Part shown: one piece after another, positions 12,712 to 22,961 of the stretch | Numbering within the stretch: position 1 is the first letter of the stretch | Layout of the letters: every line of letters starts with the position of its first letter | Assembly: GCA_022560025.1 (NCBI GenBank) | Contig: JAFISE010000081.1 | Location: 62,001 to 126,000 of the forward strand | Direction of reading: 5' to 3' | DNA from: Stagonosporopsis chrysanthemi | Taxonomy: Eukaryota; Ascomycota; Dothideomycetes; Pleosporales; Didymellaceae | DNA length: 64,000 nucleotides | Position numbers and translations under genes: made by a program | The notes under the pieces: model-generated | The model's database searches: none | What the model saw: only the letters and a program-made list of their open reading frames with translations | What the model was told of the DNA's origin: nothing

Positions 12712-13461
12712 ATGGCTGACGCGCTCAAGGCAGAGGGCAACAAGCTCTTTGCGGAGAAGAAGTTCGAGGAGTCCATGTGAGCCCCACCAAACGCATCGCC
12801 CGAGCTCTAGATGCTAACACAGCACAGCGAGAAGTTCTCACAAGCTATTGAGCTGGATCCCTCCAACCATGTACTTTACTCGAACCGCTCCGGCGCCTAC
12901 GCCTCTTTGAAGGATTGGGGAAAGGCCCTGGAAGATGCGAACAAGACCACAGAGATTAAGCCTGACTGGGCCAAGGGCTGGGGTCGCAAGGGCACCGCGC
13001 TCCACGGGACAGGCGACCTTGTCGGTGCTTCTGACGCTTTTGACGAGGCTCTCAAGCTCGACGCCAACAATGCACAAGCCAAGTCTGGTCTGGCGGCCGT
13101 ACGCCGCGCCATCGAGCAGGAAGCGCAGGCGGACGGCCTTGGTGGTGACCCATCAGCTGGTCTCGGCGGCATGTTCAACGACCCCAACATGATCCAGAAG
13201 CTGGCCAGCAACCCCAAGACAGCCTCTCTTCTCGCAGACCCGGCCTTCATGGAGAAGCTCCAGCAGCTGAAGAGCAACCCCAACCGAGTGGGCGAGTTCA
13301 TGCAAGACCCTCGCTTCCTCCAGGTCATGAGCGTCCTCCTGGGGATTGACATGCAGTTTGGTGGACCTGGCGAGCAGGGTACTGCCGGTGCTGGTGCTAC
13401 TGAAGCGCAGGAGGACGTCGAGATGCCCGACGTGCGCCCCGCGTCGACACAGCCCAAGAAG

Positions 13462-13494
<33 letters not shown>

Positions 13495-14617
13495 GAGACA
13501 GAGGAGGAGAAGGCCGCCAAGGAGGCTAAAATCAAGGCGGATGAGCTGAAGAAGAAGGGTACTGAGTTCTACAAGAAGCGTCAGTTTGATGAGGCGATTG
13601 AGAACTACACAAAGGCCTGGGAGACACACAAGGACATTGCCTACATGACAAATCTGGGTGCTGCCAAGTTCGAGAAGGGCGACTACGAGGGCTGCATCGA
13701 GGCCTGCCAGGAGGCTATAGAGTACGGTCGTGAGATCTACGCAGACTTCAAGATCATCGCCAAGTAAGTCTTACAGCCCTTATTTTGCGACAATCTGCTA
13801 ACATCTGACAGGGCTTACGCTCGCATTGGTACTGCATATGAGAGGCAGGGTGACCTTGCGAACGCCATCACATTCTACCAGAAAGCTCAGACAGAGCACC
13901 GCACACCCGAGGTTCTTGCCAAGCTCCGGGCGGCAGAGAAGGCCAAGATCAAGCAAGAGAAGGAGTCGTACATTAACCCGGAGGAGGCCGAGAAGGCTCG
14001 TGAGCTTGGAAACGCCAAGTTCAAGGAGGCGGACTGGCCAGCAGCAGTCGAGGCCTACACCGAGATGATCAAGCGCGCGCCAGAGGACCCTAGAGGCTAC
14101 TCCAACCGAGCTGCTTGCTACATCAAGCTTCTCGCGTTCCCCTCGGCCATCGAGGACTGCGACCAAGCCATCAAGCTCGACCCCAAATTCATCCGCGCGT
14201 ACTTGCGCAAGGCGCAGGCCTACTTCGTCATGAAGGAGTATACCAAGTGTGTGGACGTGTGCGCAGAGGCCATGGTGCACGACGACGGCAAGAACGCCCG
14301 TGAGATCCAGCAGCAAGAGACCAAGGCTCTGCAAGCGCAGTACTCCTCCCGCGAAGGCGAGACCGAGCAGCAGACCATGGAGCGCATCCAGCGAGACCCA
14401 GAGGTATGTTCCCTCTCATCCTGTGCATCCCATATACGATCCAGCAGACTAACACGCCCTCCAGATCACCAGCATCCTCCAAGATCCCATCATGCAGAGC
14501 ATCCTCCAGCAAGCCAAGGACGATCCCGCCGCCCTGCAAGAACATCTCAAGAACCCCGGCATCCGCACTAAGATCCAGAAGCTTGTCCATGCCGGCGTCA
14601 TCCGTATGGGACGATGA
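12712..14617 (+). CDS. STI1: Hsp70-Hsp90 organising protein Sti1/Hop
   Basis: Four exons: 12712-12776, 12828-13763, 13812-14403 and 14465-14617, giving about 581 aa, close to yeast Sti1 (589 aa). Domain order: TPR1 (EKFSQAIELDPSNHVLYSNR), DP1 (NPKTASLLADPAFMEKLQQL), a Pro-Glu repeat linker, TPR2A (KKKGTEFYKKRQFDEAIENY), TPR2B (ELGNAKFKEADWPAAVEAYT) and a C-terminal DP2 domain (ITSILQDPIMQSILQQA). Sti1 bridges Hsp70 and Hsp90 in the cytosol by binding their EEVD tails. The linker has four to five EP repeats from near-perfect GAGCCC hexamers (about 13463-13493), a site prone to length change. It starts 404 nt from the divergent FolB gene. Confidence 0.96.
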
Positions 14618-15596
14618 AGGAGTAAAAAAAAAAGTGAGGTGATCTGACGACCCGAATACGACTACGACTTCAAATGATGGCAGCAAGGGGAGTTTGAGAT
14701 ATCCGTGTCTATGGTGCATTAGCATAGCGTGTACATAATGAAGTTACTGCCTTGCCATTTCGCGTCCCATTGCTCACACGGCGAGACGACTTCAGTTCCT
14801 CTGCCAACGCCGATCACGTTGCAGGAGGCTGCCATATCGTCACGGAACTGACGCATCTGCGACGCTATCCAGAGTCCCCGCCTCAAGACTCCCTTCACAG
14901 AAAAAGTGCTCCAGAGGCAGACGATAGTTAAGTCCTCAAAGGCATTCGAATTCTGACCAGCACGTCCCTCCTTACTTTAGATCTGGCCCTTACGAGGAAG
15001 CTCGTTTCTTGCAAGCAATCGCCTGTAGGAACAACGAGTCTATAAGTTGGCTAAAATCTCCAACGCAAATTTTACTGACACTTCTGGCACAGACAGGTAC
15101 AATCGTATTTACAACTATCTACTCTTTACGTCATTTAAGCTAAATTTCAGTGATGTTCTATAGCAATTACATCTCACACAGGATGTTTCGTAGGGGCTGC
15201 TTAAAAATCTGATTAGCCAAAAGAACGAGCTTCTTCGTGAGATTGACACATGCCTGACGTATCGGTAGAGCGCTGCGAGCGCCCGGACACCGCAGGTCTG
15301 CTTTCTTATATATGCTGCTCGAGTCTTACATTCTCGTTTCTCGATGAGCGTCCGCGTCGAGGGCGGATTCCACACAGTGCTATTGCTCCGCTGATGACAC
15401 GGCATGGTGGGAACGCGAAACTCGCAAATATAAACCAAGCACTTCAGCTCGATCACGGGTAGCACCATGCCTAAGAGTCGAGCTGCCCGATCTCAATGGT
15501 GGTATTAAGGAAATGAACAGCAACCATTTGCAATTCCGCACACACTCCCACCCCGACAGGACGATTCACACCTGCCCTTCCACAACCCCCGTCCGC
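14618..15596. other. Intergenic between convergent STI1 and GMC oxidoreductase genes
   Basis: Nearly 1 kb between two convergent genes. It contains an A-run just after the STI1 stop and only unsupported short frames. Confidence 0.45.
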
Positions 15597-17745
15597 CTAC
15601 GCAGTCAACTTCAAAAACTCCGCCTGCTGCACCAGCCCGTCTTCCTTGATCATCTCCGCCGCGCCCTCGCCCACGCCATACGCCACCATCTGCGTGTGGC
15701 CGTTGTTGACCCGCGGAATCGACGATACGTCTGCGACACGCAGGCCGCGCACGCCGTGAACGCGCAGACGCGAGTCTAGCACTGCGATGCGCGAGGATGC
15801 GGGGCCCATAGCGCAGGTGCTGCTGGGGTGGTAGCCTGTGGGCGTCAGTATGGACCGGCTAGTGGAAGAAATGGAGGGGGGTCGGGGGAGGCGAAGTGTT
15901 ATGTTCTGTGAAGGAAGAGATGGAATGAGGAAAGGGGGAGACGTACAGGTAGTAGCGTGCTGCTTAACATGCGGAATCCAGTCCTCCCTCGACGTGTTCT
16001 TGTGGTGTGTCAGATCGGGCGGCCAACTCCCCTTGATGACATCCTTAGTCCCCTTGCCACCCGTTACCATCTCGTTGGCAAACCGGCACGCTTCGGTCAT
16101 GACCAGCATATCCAGCGGATCGGCGAGGTAATTATGATCCACCACTGGATTCGCGCTCGGGTCTGCTGACGCGAGTGTCACGGAGCCACGACTGCGTTGG
16201 TTGAACAGCAGGTTGCACATGGCGAATGTGTGCTTGCCGTCGATGGGGAAATCGTCGTATTGCTTGGGCCCGCCGTACAGCTCCGTGTTCCAGAACTCCA
16301 TGTTGGGCTGGTTGGGCAGCAGTCCCATGGGGTCGCGGCCATCTTCGCGGGCGGCGTTGCGCCAGAGCTCTGAGTCTTGCAGACGCTCGTCTAGGCGCGC
16401 GTAGCCGAAGATGCCTGTGAAAGTCAGCAGTGCAGTCGGAAGGGGGGAATGGACGGACAAACCGAAGGGGAATGTGCTGAGGAGACCTGACTTCTTCTCC
16501 TGGTAGAGTTGGTAAGTCGATGCAATGGCGTTGTCGTGGTAGGCGAGGTAGTCGTTCGTGAGGTTTGGTTCTGCGACTTCGTAGAAGACGAAGACAAGCT
16601 GAGCAATCGTTAGCACACTGACACCAAGAATTTGTCTGAAGAATGCAACACGCACACAGTGGTCCTGCAGGTTCTGGCCCACACCGGGCAGATCGACCCT
16701 GCACTCTATGCCGTGCTTCGCAAGTTCATCTTTAGGTCCAATACCAGAACGCATCAAAATGGTCGGACTACAGTAGGCACCAGCTGAGACGATAACCTCC
16801 TTTCTGGCCTGGTAGTCAATTCTTTTCCCGGCCTTTGAGATGGTAGCCACTCCCCTCGCAACCGGTTCGCCGGACTCGTCGGAGAAGATGACCTTGTCAA
16901 CGATCACTTCAGTCTTGATGGTGATATTGGCGCGCTTGTGACTTTTGGTGACAAAATCTGCCGCAGTGGTCCGGATACCCTGGTGCACAGTGCGTGGCAC
17001 GTCACCACATCCGTGAGGTGTCTCGCCGGTCGAGAACATGTCAGGATGGTAGGGGAGTCCCATATCGATCATGCTCTCTTTGACACGCTCCGAAATTGGT
17101 GCGAGATCGTGAGGCTCGATGTGCAGGGGCCCAGATGTGCCATGGACTGACATATCCGCCTTGTGCCAGTCTTTCTCGTGCATTGTCTCAGACTATTCTT
17201 GTCAGTGATGCACTGAGAACCATATGTTGAGTACGCTCACCTTCGCCATGTACCCATACATCTTCTCCCCCGTCCACTCCTCCATGCCCCAGTCGTCATA
17301 ATCCTGCTTTGGACCACGAATGCACAGCGTACCATTGACTCCGCTGGATCCCCCTAGGAAGCGACCACGGCTGACCTTAACCTGTCGATCTCCAACACTG
17401 CTCATCGGCTCGGTGACGATATTCCAGTCCGTCTCGCTGTCGAACATCTTGCTCCACCTAGCCACATAATGATAAGCACAGCTCTCCATCAACAACTTCC
17501 CAACCACTCACCCTCCAGCCATATGCACATTCTCCAGATCCGCATTATCGGGCCCAGCCTCAAGCACCAGGATCCTCGCCTCCGTATCCTCAGCAAGCCG
17601 CCCCGCGATCACGCATCCCGACGTGCCTCCACTGTGCTCGTCAGCCCCTTCCTTTCCAACACGCACCACCAGCGCCACCATACCCGCAGATAATATAATC
17701 ATACACCTCCGCCGGATCAACCGAGTCAACGCGCTCGAGCGACAT
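15597..17745 (-). CDS. GMC family FAD oxidoreductase (choline dehydrogenase-like)
   Basis: Seven exons on the minus strand: 17684-17745, 17512-17631, 17241-17457, 16656-17192, 16463-16598, 15947-16414 and 15597-15835, giving about 592 aa. Splicing exon 1 to exon 2 restores the FAD-binding motif YDYIICGGGTSGCVIAGRLA. The second GMC signature is GRFLGGSSGVNGTLCIRG. C-terminal catalytic positions are represented by YHPSSTCAMGP and NNGHTQMVAYGVGE. No signal peptide is visible, so the enzyme is probably intracellular. Substrate cannot be read from sequence; the family includes alcohol, choline and aryl-alcohol oxidases. A bZIP regulator gene lies 1.2 kb upstream in the same orientation, which may or may not be meaningful. 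Confidence 0.9.
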
Positions 17746-17759
17746 GGCTGCGAGTCCAA

Positions 17760-17813
17760 TTCAATTCGGTTCAATCCAATCCAATTCGATGCAATTCAAT
17801 TCAATCCAATTCC
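17760..17813. repeat. CAATT/CAATC pentanucleotide-like repeat in GMC gene leader
   Basis: Imperfect run of CAATT, CAATC and related 5-mers just upstream of the GMC oxidoreductase start codon (minus strand), probably within its 5' leader or core promoter. Confidence 0.7.
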
Positions 17814-18952
17814 AAACCCCACCACAAACAAATCGCAAAGCAAGCGCCACGACACCACACAGCCCGCCACCCTCTTTATGCACACTCGAGGTGCAGACAC
17901 GGAACCCGCCCGCGGCCCCTTTCCGCGGCGCTTCCTAGTGTCCGGGTCGGGAGGGGAGGTGGACTAGTAGGAAGAAGCGCGTAAGCTGGGGTAACCCCAC
18001 ACGCGCGACACGGGGCACGGGGCGCTTGGATCAGGTCAGCGCCTGGTTAGTGTGATGGGTTGGCTAGTGTGCGCTGCTGTTGTCAGACTGGTTGTTGGTG
18101 CGGGCTTGCGGTTTGGTGCAGTGCCGGTACGTGCGTGTGAGTTTGGGATGAGGGGGGGGGGGGGGGGGGGGGGGCATTGTACTGGCACATTGGGTTTGTT
18201 CGTTCTGGCTGATGTGCACGGGGTGGACAGGCGTTTGTACGCAGGAGCTTGTGGGCGATAGATTCCTAGGTCGGCTACGACTTGTGCAACAAGTTTACTT
18301 CATCTTTTTGCGCAAACATTGCAGTGCTTGTAGCTTACTACTTTCTATTCTCTAGGCTGTTGCACCCTGCAGCGATTGTACCGCGCACAGAGAGCTTAGT
18401 AACAGTAGCAGGTCAACATGATCAGCAGAAAAATGGGCTCCTTCGTAGATGTGCGGTACTTATCCCGTGGTGGAGTACATGCGGTACAGTACTAAGGTGC
18501 CTGTGCGGATCCGGACACTAGTGGGGTGTGGAGGGAAATGCGGGGGCCGGATCTGCAGGAAGGTTCCGCGAGCAACGAGGCTGGAGAGAAAGCGCTGTGT
18601 GTGGGGAGAGAGGAAGTGGTAAACATGACTTGTTATTACATGGTAGAAGGTCGACTGAGTCGGCTTTTCAAATAGTGCAAAAAATGTTGTCGTGCTTTTC
18701 TGGATGAGAGGACAGCGGAGTCACTTTCTGACATTGTAGACGGCCATATGGTCTGGTAGACATGGGCAGGTCTGTTGTCAAGGGAAACAAGACACGCGTC
18801 TTACCCTAGCACTTCCTCTGTATCTGTATGCCCTCAAGATCAAAAGCTGCATCGAACAATATCCGCCCACCATCCAGATGAGCGTACGACCTCGCACCAC
18901 ACCCCATTTGCACGCCCACACCCCCTCATCCCCTCCCCCATCCTCCCATCCC
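17814..18952. other. Intergenic with a 23-nt poly-G tract
   Basis: Separates the GMC gene promoter from the 3' end of the bZIP gene. It contains an uninterrupted run of 23 G at 18152-18174, a likely slippage or quadruplex-prone site. No gene recognised. Confidence 0.55.
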
Positions 18953-19831
18953 TCACACCCCACTAATATACTCCAACAACCCCCTCAACGTGCCGTCCTC
19001 AACCCTGCACCCCTCGCCCTCCCTCAGCGCCCTTCGGTACCCCCGACTCAGCCACAGCCGAATCAGCGCGGGATCCAAGTTGCGCACGTTGCGCTGGGCG
19101 ATGAGGAGAAACGCCTGCGCGCACGGGGTCGTGGTTTCCGAGGGGCTGGGCGGCGGGCGCGTGGCGCAGGAGGTGCATTCCGCGGCTGGGGGTTGGTCTG
19201 GGCCGGTGGTGGAAATGAGGGTGGGCGAGGGGAGGGTGTCGGAGTCTGAGCAGCAGGGAGGGGGGCGTGGGAGATGATTGGGTAGTGGTGGTGGTGGTGG
19301 TGATGGTGACGCGGGGGGTGCCAGCAGAGAGAAGGATGGCGCGGGCACCGCAGATGCTGATGTAGATGGAGACGTAGACGGCGAGACATCAACACCACCC
19401 AACCATTCCCCCTCTTCCACACCCCCAAAATGCCGACTCAGATCCAAACACACAAACGCATTCGCAACATCCCTCTCCTGCCTCACCCTCTCCATCTGCA
19501 CCCTCACGTCCGCCACCTCCGCCCTCGCCGCTGCAACCTCCGCCTTCGCGACCGCCACCTCCGCCCTCGCACCCCCCAGCGCTTGCTCCGTCTCCGCAAG
19601 CCGTTCCTCCAGCACCGCGAGCCGCGATTTCTGGCGCGCGCGGTGGCGGCGCTGGTTCTCGCGCACGCGCGCGAGGGTGTGTTCGGGGGAGACGCGGGGT
19701 TTGCGTCGCGATGTTGCTGAGGCGGGGGGTGGAGAGGATGCAGAGGCGGGGGGTGTTGATTGCGATGATGAGGGTGATGTTGATGTCCATGTCCATGCTA
19801 ACATTGGCGGTGATGTTGATGCGGCGGCCAT
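18953..19831 (-). CDS. bZIP transcription factor
   Basis: Single exon, 292 aa. A basic region (ARVRENQRRHRARQKSRLA) lies at about residues 55-73 and runs straight into a leucine-zipper/coiled coil rich in Ala and Glu (VLEERLAETEQAL onward to about 120). The basic stretch is the ENQRRHRARQK type that I associate with Pezizomycotina bZIP proteins near secondary-metabolism and stress genes. The middle is Ser/Pro-rich and disordered. The C-terminus carries a conserved-looking block (RNLDPALIRLWLSRGYRRAL then GTLRGLLEYISGV) seen in the same family. It is expected to be nuclear. Target genes are unknown. Codon use is very GC-rich. Confidence 0.88.
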   Translation of the reverse strand: MAAASTSPPMLAWTWTSTSPSSSQSTPPASASSPPPASATSRRKPRVSPEHTLARVRENQRRHRARQKSRLAVLEERLAETEQALGGARAEVAVAKAEVAAARAEVADVRVQMERVRQERDVANAFVCLDLSRHFGGVEEGEWLGGVDVSPSTSPSTSASAVPAPSFSLLAPPASPSPPPPPLPNHLPRPPPCCSDSDTLPSPTLISTTGPDQPPAAECTSCATRPPPSPSETTTPCAQAFLLIAQRNVRNLDPALIRLWLSRGYRRALREGEGCRVEDGTLRGLLEYISGV

Positions 19832-20269
19832 GATGCCGGTGTGGTGTCAGATCAAGTCGGGTCGTGGATTTTCGCACCGAGTATGAGCATACGCAGGCGT
19901 GTCGAGTCGGACATTTCTCTTTTTCAAGCAACAGCAGGGGGCGGCGGCGGCGGCGAGTTTTATGCGTGTGCAGGGCTGAGGCAGGTTGGGTCGCGGGGGC
20001 TTGGCGGTGACATATCGATGGGTGGGGGATGCGATAGGCTGGCTTGGGTTGAGGGCTTTGGGCTTTTGGGCGGTTGACGCGTTCAGCAACATGTGGGTTC
20101 GACGGGGACTTGTTCCGAGGGGTATCGGAAGGGTGGGAAGTGTCGATAACAGAGCACGTGGGCTGTTCTACCCCACACACAGGAAGGCAGTGGTTGAGGG
20201 ACAGCGCTTTCCTTGTTAGTCTCAGTATACAATACTTTCTTTCAACATAAGCTCCATCTCAAAACCAAA
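19832..20269. other. bZIP gene promoter region
   Basis: About 440 nt between the divergent bZIP gene and the tRNA. It includes a (GGC)n-like patch near 19939-19955 and a CACGTG core at about 20154. No coding feature seen. Confidence 0.4.
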
Positions 20270-20341
20270 GCCTCCTTGGCCAAGTGGTAAGGCGTCGCAC
20301 TTGTAATGCGAAGATCGCTCGTTCGATTCGGGTAGGTGGCA
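20270..20341 (+). tRNA. tRNA-Thr (anticodon UGU)
   Basis: A 72-nt cloverleaf. The anticodon stem TCGCA/TGCGA is perfect around the loop CTTGTAA, giving anticodon TGT (Thr). The T arm is GCTCG-TTCGATT-CGGGT with wobble pairs and a standard TTCGATT loop. The acceptor stem GCCTCCT/AGGTGGC has one T-T mismatch at the fourth pair. The D arm (GGCCAAGTGGTAAGGC) resembles other fungal tRNA-Thr(UGU) genes, and discriminator A is at 20341. No intron is present. A T-rich run (TTTCTTTTTT, from 20347) follows as RNA polymerase III terminator. Confidence 0.93.
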
Positions 20342-20346
20342 TAGGC

Positions 20347-20357
20347 TTTCTTTTTTG
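20347..20357 (+). terminator. Pol III T-run terminator of tRNA-Thr
   Basis: TTTCTTTTTT lies about five nt after the tRNA 3' end, as expected for RNA polymerase III termination. Confidence 0.7.
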
Positions 20358-20617
20358 CCCTTTTGCAAGACTTTATGCAGTCTTGTTTCTCGTTATTGTT
20401 CCTTGTGTCTGCGGGGGAGACCCTCGCAGACCCCCCTTTTGCCTCCGGCGGTAATCTTCTTTTTTGTTTACAGGACAAGACAGGGTGGATGAGAGGTAAA
20501 GGCGATGGTTCTGTGGGGGGAGGCCTGGGCTGGTGAGGGGGAGGGTATTGTCTTGGGAGACGTGGGAGGAAGGGCTATAGTCTATAATCTACAGTCTAAA
20601 GTCTGTTGTAGGATCTA

Positions 20618-20801
20618 TGGGTGTGGGTGTGGGTGTGGGCGTGGGTGTGGGCGTGGGTGTAGGTGTGGGTGTGGGTGTAGGTGTGGGTGTGGGTGTAGGT
20701 GTGGGTGTGGGTGTAGGTGTGGGTGTGGGTGTAGGTGTGGGTGTGGGTGTAGGTGTGGGTGTAGGTGTAGGTGTAGGTGTGGGTGTGGGTGTGGGTGTAG
20801 T
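20618..20801. repeat. GGGTGT/AGGTGT hexanucleotide array, about 30 units
   Basis: Roughly 180 nt of uninterrupted hexamers of the form GTGGGT with regular GTAGGT (and a few GCGGGT) variants. The strand is G-rich on the plus strand. Variants occur in a higher-order pattern (two GGGTGT then one AGGTGT, repeated several times). It lies just downstream of the Ted1-like gene stop codon. It is not the TTAGGG telomere repeat of most filamentous fungi. Confidence 0.9.
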
Positions 20802-20830
20802 ACAGTAAAGGAGAGGATCGGAGAACAGTC

Positions 20831-22735
20831 TTAGCCTGCACTCCTTGCCGCAGGTCGACTACGCACATTACTGCCCTCCCCCCTCACCTTCACATCCACC
20901 TCACCACCTTTCCCTTTTCTCCTCCCCCTCCCCCTCCCCTCCAACATCCTCCCCACACACCCCCCAACCACCATCCCCAACACCACGACATCCAGCACAT
21001 GCACGGCCCACCACCAATGCTGAACACCCAGTTGGCAGCTCGCAAACTCAACAACCCACTCCCCGGGTCCATGTCCCCCATTCTCCCCATCTCCTCCAGC
21101 GTCGGCATCGAACCAGGCGGAGAGAAAGCCCGCGGACCCGCCGTAGTCGCCCATCATGCTGCGCAGGGTGATTTCGCGCAGGTGCGGGGTGCGGGGCAGG
21201 TGTGTGCAGTGGCGGCCTGAGGAGGTGTGTGGGGGCGCGGGGAAGGGGAGGGCGGACCAGGTTGGGTCGTCTTGGTCTTCTTGGTCGTCTTGGTCTTCTT
21301 GGTCGTCTTGGTCGTCTTGGTCTTCTTGGTCTTCTTCCTCTTCATCTTCTTGTTGATGCTGTTGATGATGGGGTTGGTGGTCGGGCGACGAGCGGGAGTC
21401 GTTGGCCGCGGCGTCGGCGAGGGGAGGCGGCAGCTCGAGCGTCGCGTTGGCAGGCGCGTGTGCGTCTGGGCTAGGAGCGTCAGGGGCGGAGCAGTGCGGC
21501 GGGGCCCCCGGCTGGCGGATCCAGTGCAGCACGTCGCAGCCGACGTGGTCGTGGCCGTTGACCACGACGCCCCTCCGGCCCAGCCCCTGGCCCTCGGCGT
21601 TGACGTCGCGATTCAGCCCGAAGACGCTCTCCAGCACAATGCGGCTGCCGTGCTCGGACAGCATGTTCTGCTCGCGCACGCCGGTGCCGCCGGGGAAGAA
21701 GTCGAAGAAGGGGCTGTCTGCGCAGAGGCCGGGCGGCTTGTGCAGCGGGATGTGGGTGAGCAGGATGGTGGCGTGGGACTTGTCGGTGACGGGGCGCGAG
21801 GTGGTGATGAGGTGGTTGAGGAAGGCGTACGTGTCTTGCTGCAGGGACTCGGTGTAGGCGGGCGTGTCGAGGTTCATGGTGTTGACGACGACGAGGCGCA
21901 GGGCGGGCGGGGCAGGCGTGTCGGGGGCGTGCGAGGCGTTGGACGGCAGCGTGAGCCACAGGTCCCAGTTGACGCTGCCAAAGGCGCGCTCGAAGCGGGC
22001 GACGCGCGCCGTGTCAATGTCGCCGGCGTAGCCGATGTCGTGGTTGCCTGCGATGTTGATGACGCGCTGGGCCCACGCCGGGTCCGCGCCCAGCACCTCT
22101 GTGGTGCCGCCCCAGGTCCGTTTGTGTGCAGGCTCCGGCTCGTCGTAGTGATCGCTCTCCACACAGACGCCCATGGTGGCGTCGGGCACCTTCTCCAGCC
22201 CGCGCATGACCGTCCCCCAGTACCGCGCGGCGCGCTGCTCAAACTCGCCGTCGGTGATCCACTGGCTGCCCAGCAGGTCGCCCAGCACCGCGACGTGCGT
22301 GGGCTCGGTCCACCAGCGCAGACTGCGCACAATGTGCGCGAGGTACCAGTCGTTGCCCCACAGATCGACCATCTTCCGGCAGCCCTCGAGCCAGGCGCCC
22401 GCGTCTCTCACCGCGCCGCCGGCCGCCGCCAGCAGGATGTCGCGCACGTCGGGCGGGTCGTAGTTGGCGTTGCGCACGTCGGCGAGCACGTTGGCGAGGG
22501 AGGGGAATACGGGCGCGTTGGGGTCCGGCAGCGACGAGTCGCCCTCGAGCTGCGGGTCGCCGAGCGCGAGCAGGCGGAAGGGCGCGCGCGACGAGTCCAG
22601 CGGGAGCGACGTGCGGTCAGGCTGCGGGAACGCGCAGCCGTGGAACACGGGGTACAGGTAGAGCCATGTGGTGCCGACGAGGGCTACCGGGAGCAGCAGC
22701 CAGGCAAGGCCGAACAGGAGGCGCGAGAGCGGCAT
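20831..22735 (-). CDS. Ted1/Cdc1-type metallophosphoesterase (GPI-glycan remodelling)
   Basis: Single exon, 634 aa. An N-terminal signal anchor (about residues 5-28) and a C-terminal hydrophobic segment (around WWWAVHVLDVVVLGMVVGG) bracket a lumenal calcineurin-like phosphoesterase domain. Metal-site motifs are GDPQ (near residue 58), LGDLLGS, GNHDIGY and NGHDHVGC. The order and topology match yeast Cdc1/Ted1 and animal MPPE1, which remove ethanolamine phosphate from GPI anchors to allow ER export. An unusual acidic insert of D, E and Q (EDQEDQDDQDDQEDQDD) sits at about residues 465-495, between the last metal motif and the C-terminal part. It is encoded by a GTCTTGGTC-type repeat at about 21270-21345. 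Confidence 0.88.
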   Translation of the reverse strand: MPLSRLLFGLAWLLLPVALVGTTWLYLYPVFHGCAFPQPDRTSLPLDSSRAPFRLLALGDPQLEGDSSLPDPNAPVFPSLANVLADVRNANYDPPDVRDILLAAAGGAVRDAGAWLEGCRKMVDLWGNDWYLAHIVRSLRWWTEPTHVAVLGDLLGSQWITDGEFEQRAARYWGTVMRGLEKVPDATMGVCVESDHYDEPEPAHKRTWGGTTEVLGADPAWAQRVINIAGNHDIGYAGDIDTARVARFERAFGSVNWDLWLTLPSNASHAPDTPAPPALRLVVVNTMNLDTPAYTESLQQDTYAFLNHLITTSRPVTDKSHATILLTHIPLHKPPGLCADSPFFDFFPGGTGVREQNMLSEHGSRIVLESVFGLNRDVNAEGQGLGRRGVVVNGHDHVGCDVLHWIRQPGAPPHCSAPDAPSPDAHAPANATLELPPPLADAAANDSRSSPDHQPHHQQHQQEDEEEEDQEDQDDQDDQEDQDDQEDQDDPTWSALPFPAPPHTSSGRHCTHLPRTPHLREITLRSMMGDYGGSAGFLSAWFDADAGGDGENGGHGPGEWVVEFASCQLGVQHWWWAVHVLDVVVLGMVVGGCVGRMLEGRGRGRRKGKGGEVDVKVRGEGSNVRSRPAARSAG

Positions 22736-22961
22736 CTATGCATCGTCGGACGGTCGAGTGTCGAATTCTGGCGTCGTCGTCGTGCTGCTCGGAGGTGCTG
22801 CGGAGGTCAGGGGCCAATGACATGGGTCGCCGTCCAGACAAACCATCGTCCAACGAGAATGCATGGATTCAAACACAGTTTCAATAGCTACTCCGCACGT
22901 TCATAGCATTATCCTGTTCGTCTACTACTACAATCTCCTTTTGCCGCGACATTCCACCACC

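Noticed and set aside
20618..20801. Internal telomere
   Set aside because: The units are GGGTGT/AGGTGT, not TTAGGG, and housekeeping genes flank both sides.
20505..20834. Cys-Gly, Gly-Val and Thr-His repeat proteins in the hexamer array
   Set aside because: They are translations of a simple repeat in every frame, with no start context or flanking conserved sequence.
21227..22906. A 559-codon open frame antisense to the Ted1-like gene
   Set aside because: It mirrors a GC-rich real gene whose phosphoesterase motifs are clear. The antisense product is low complexity and matches no family.
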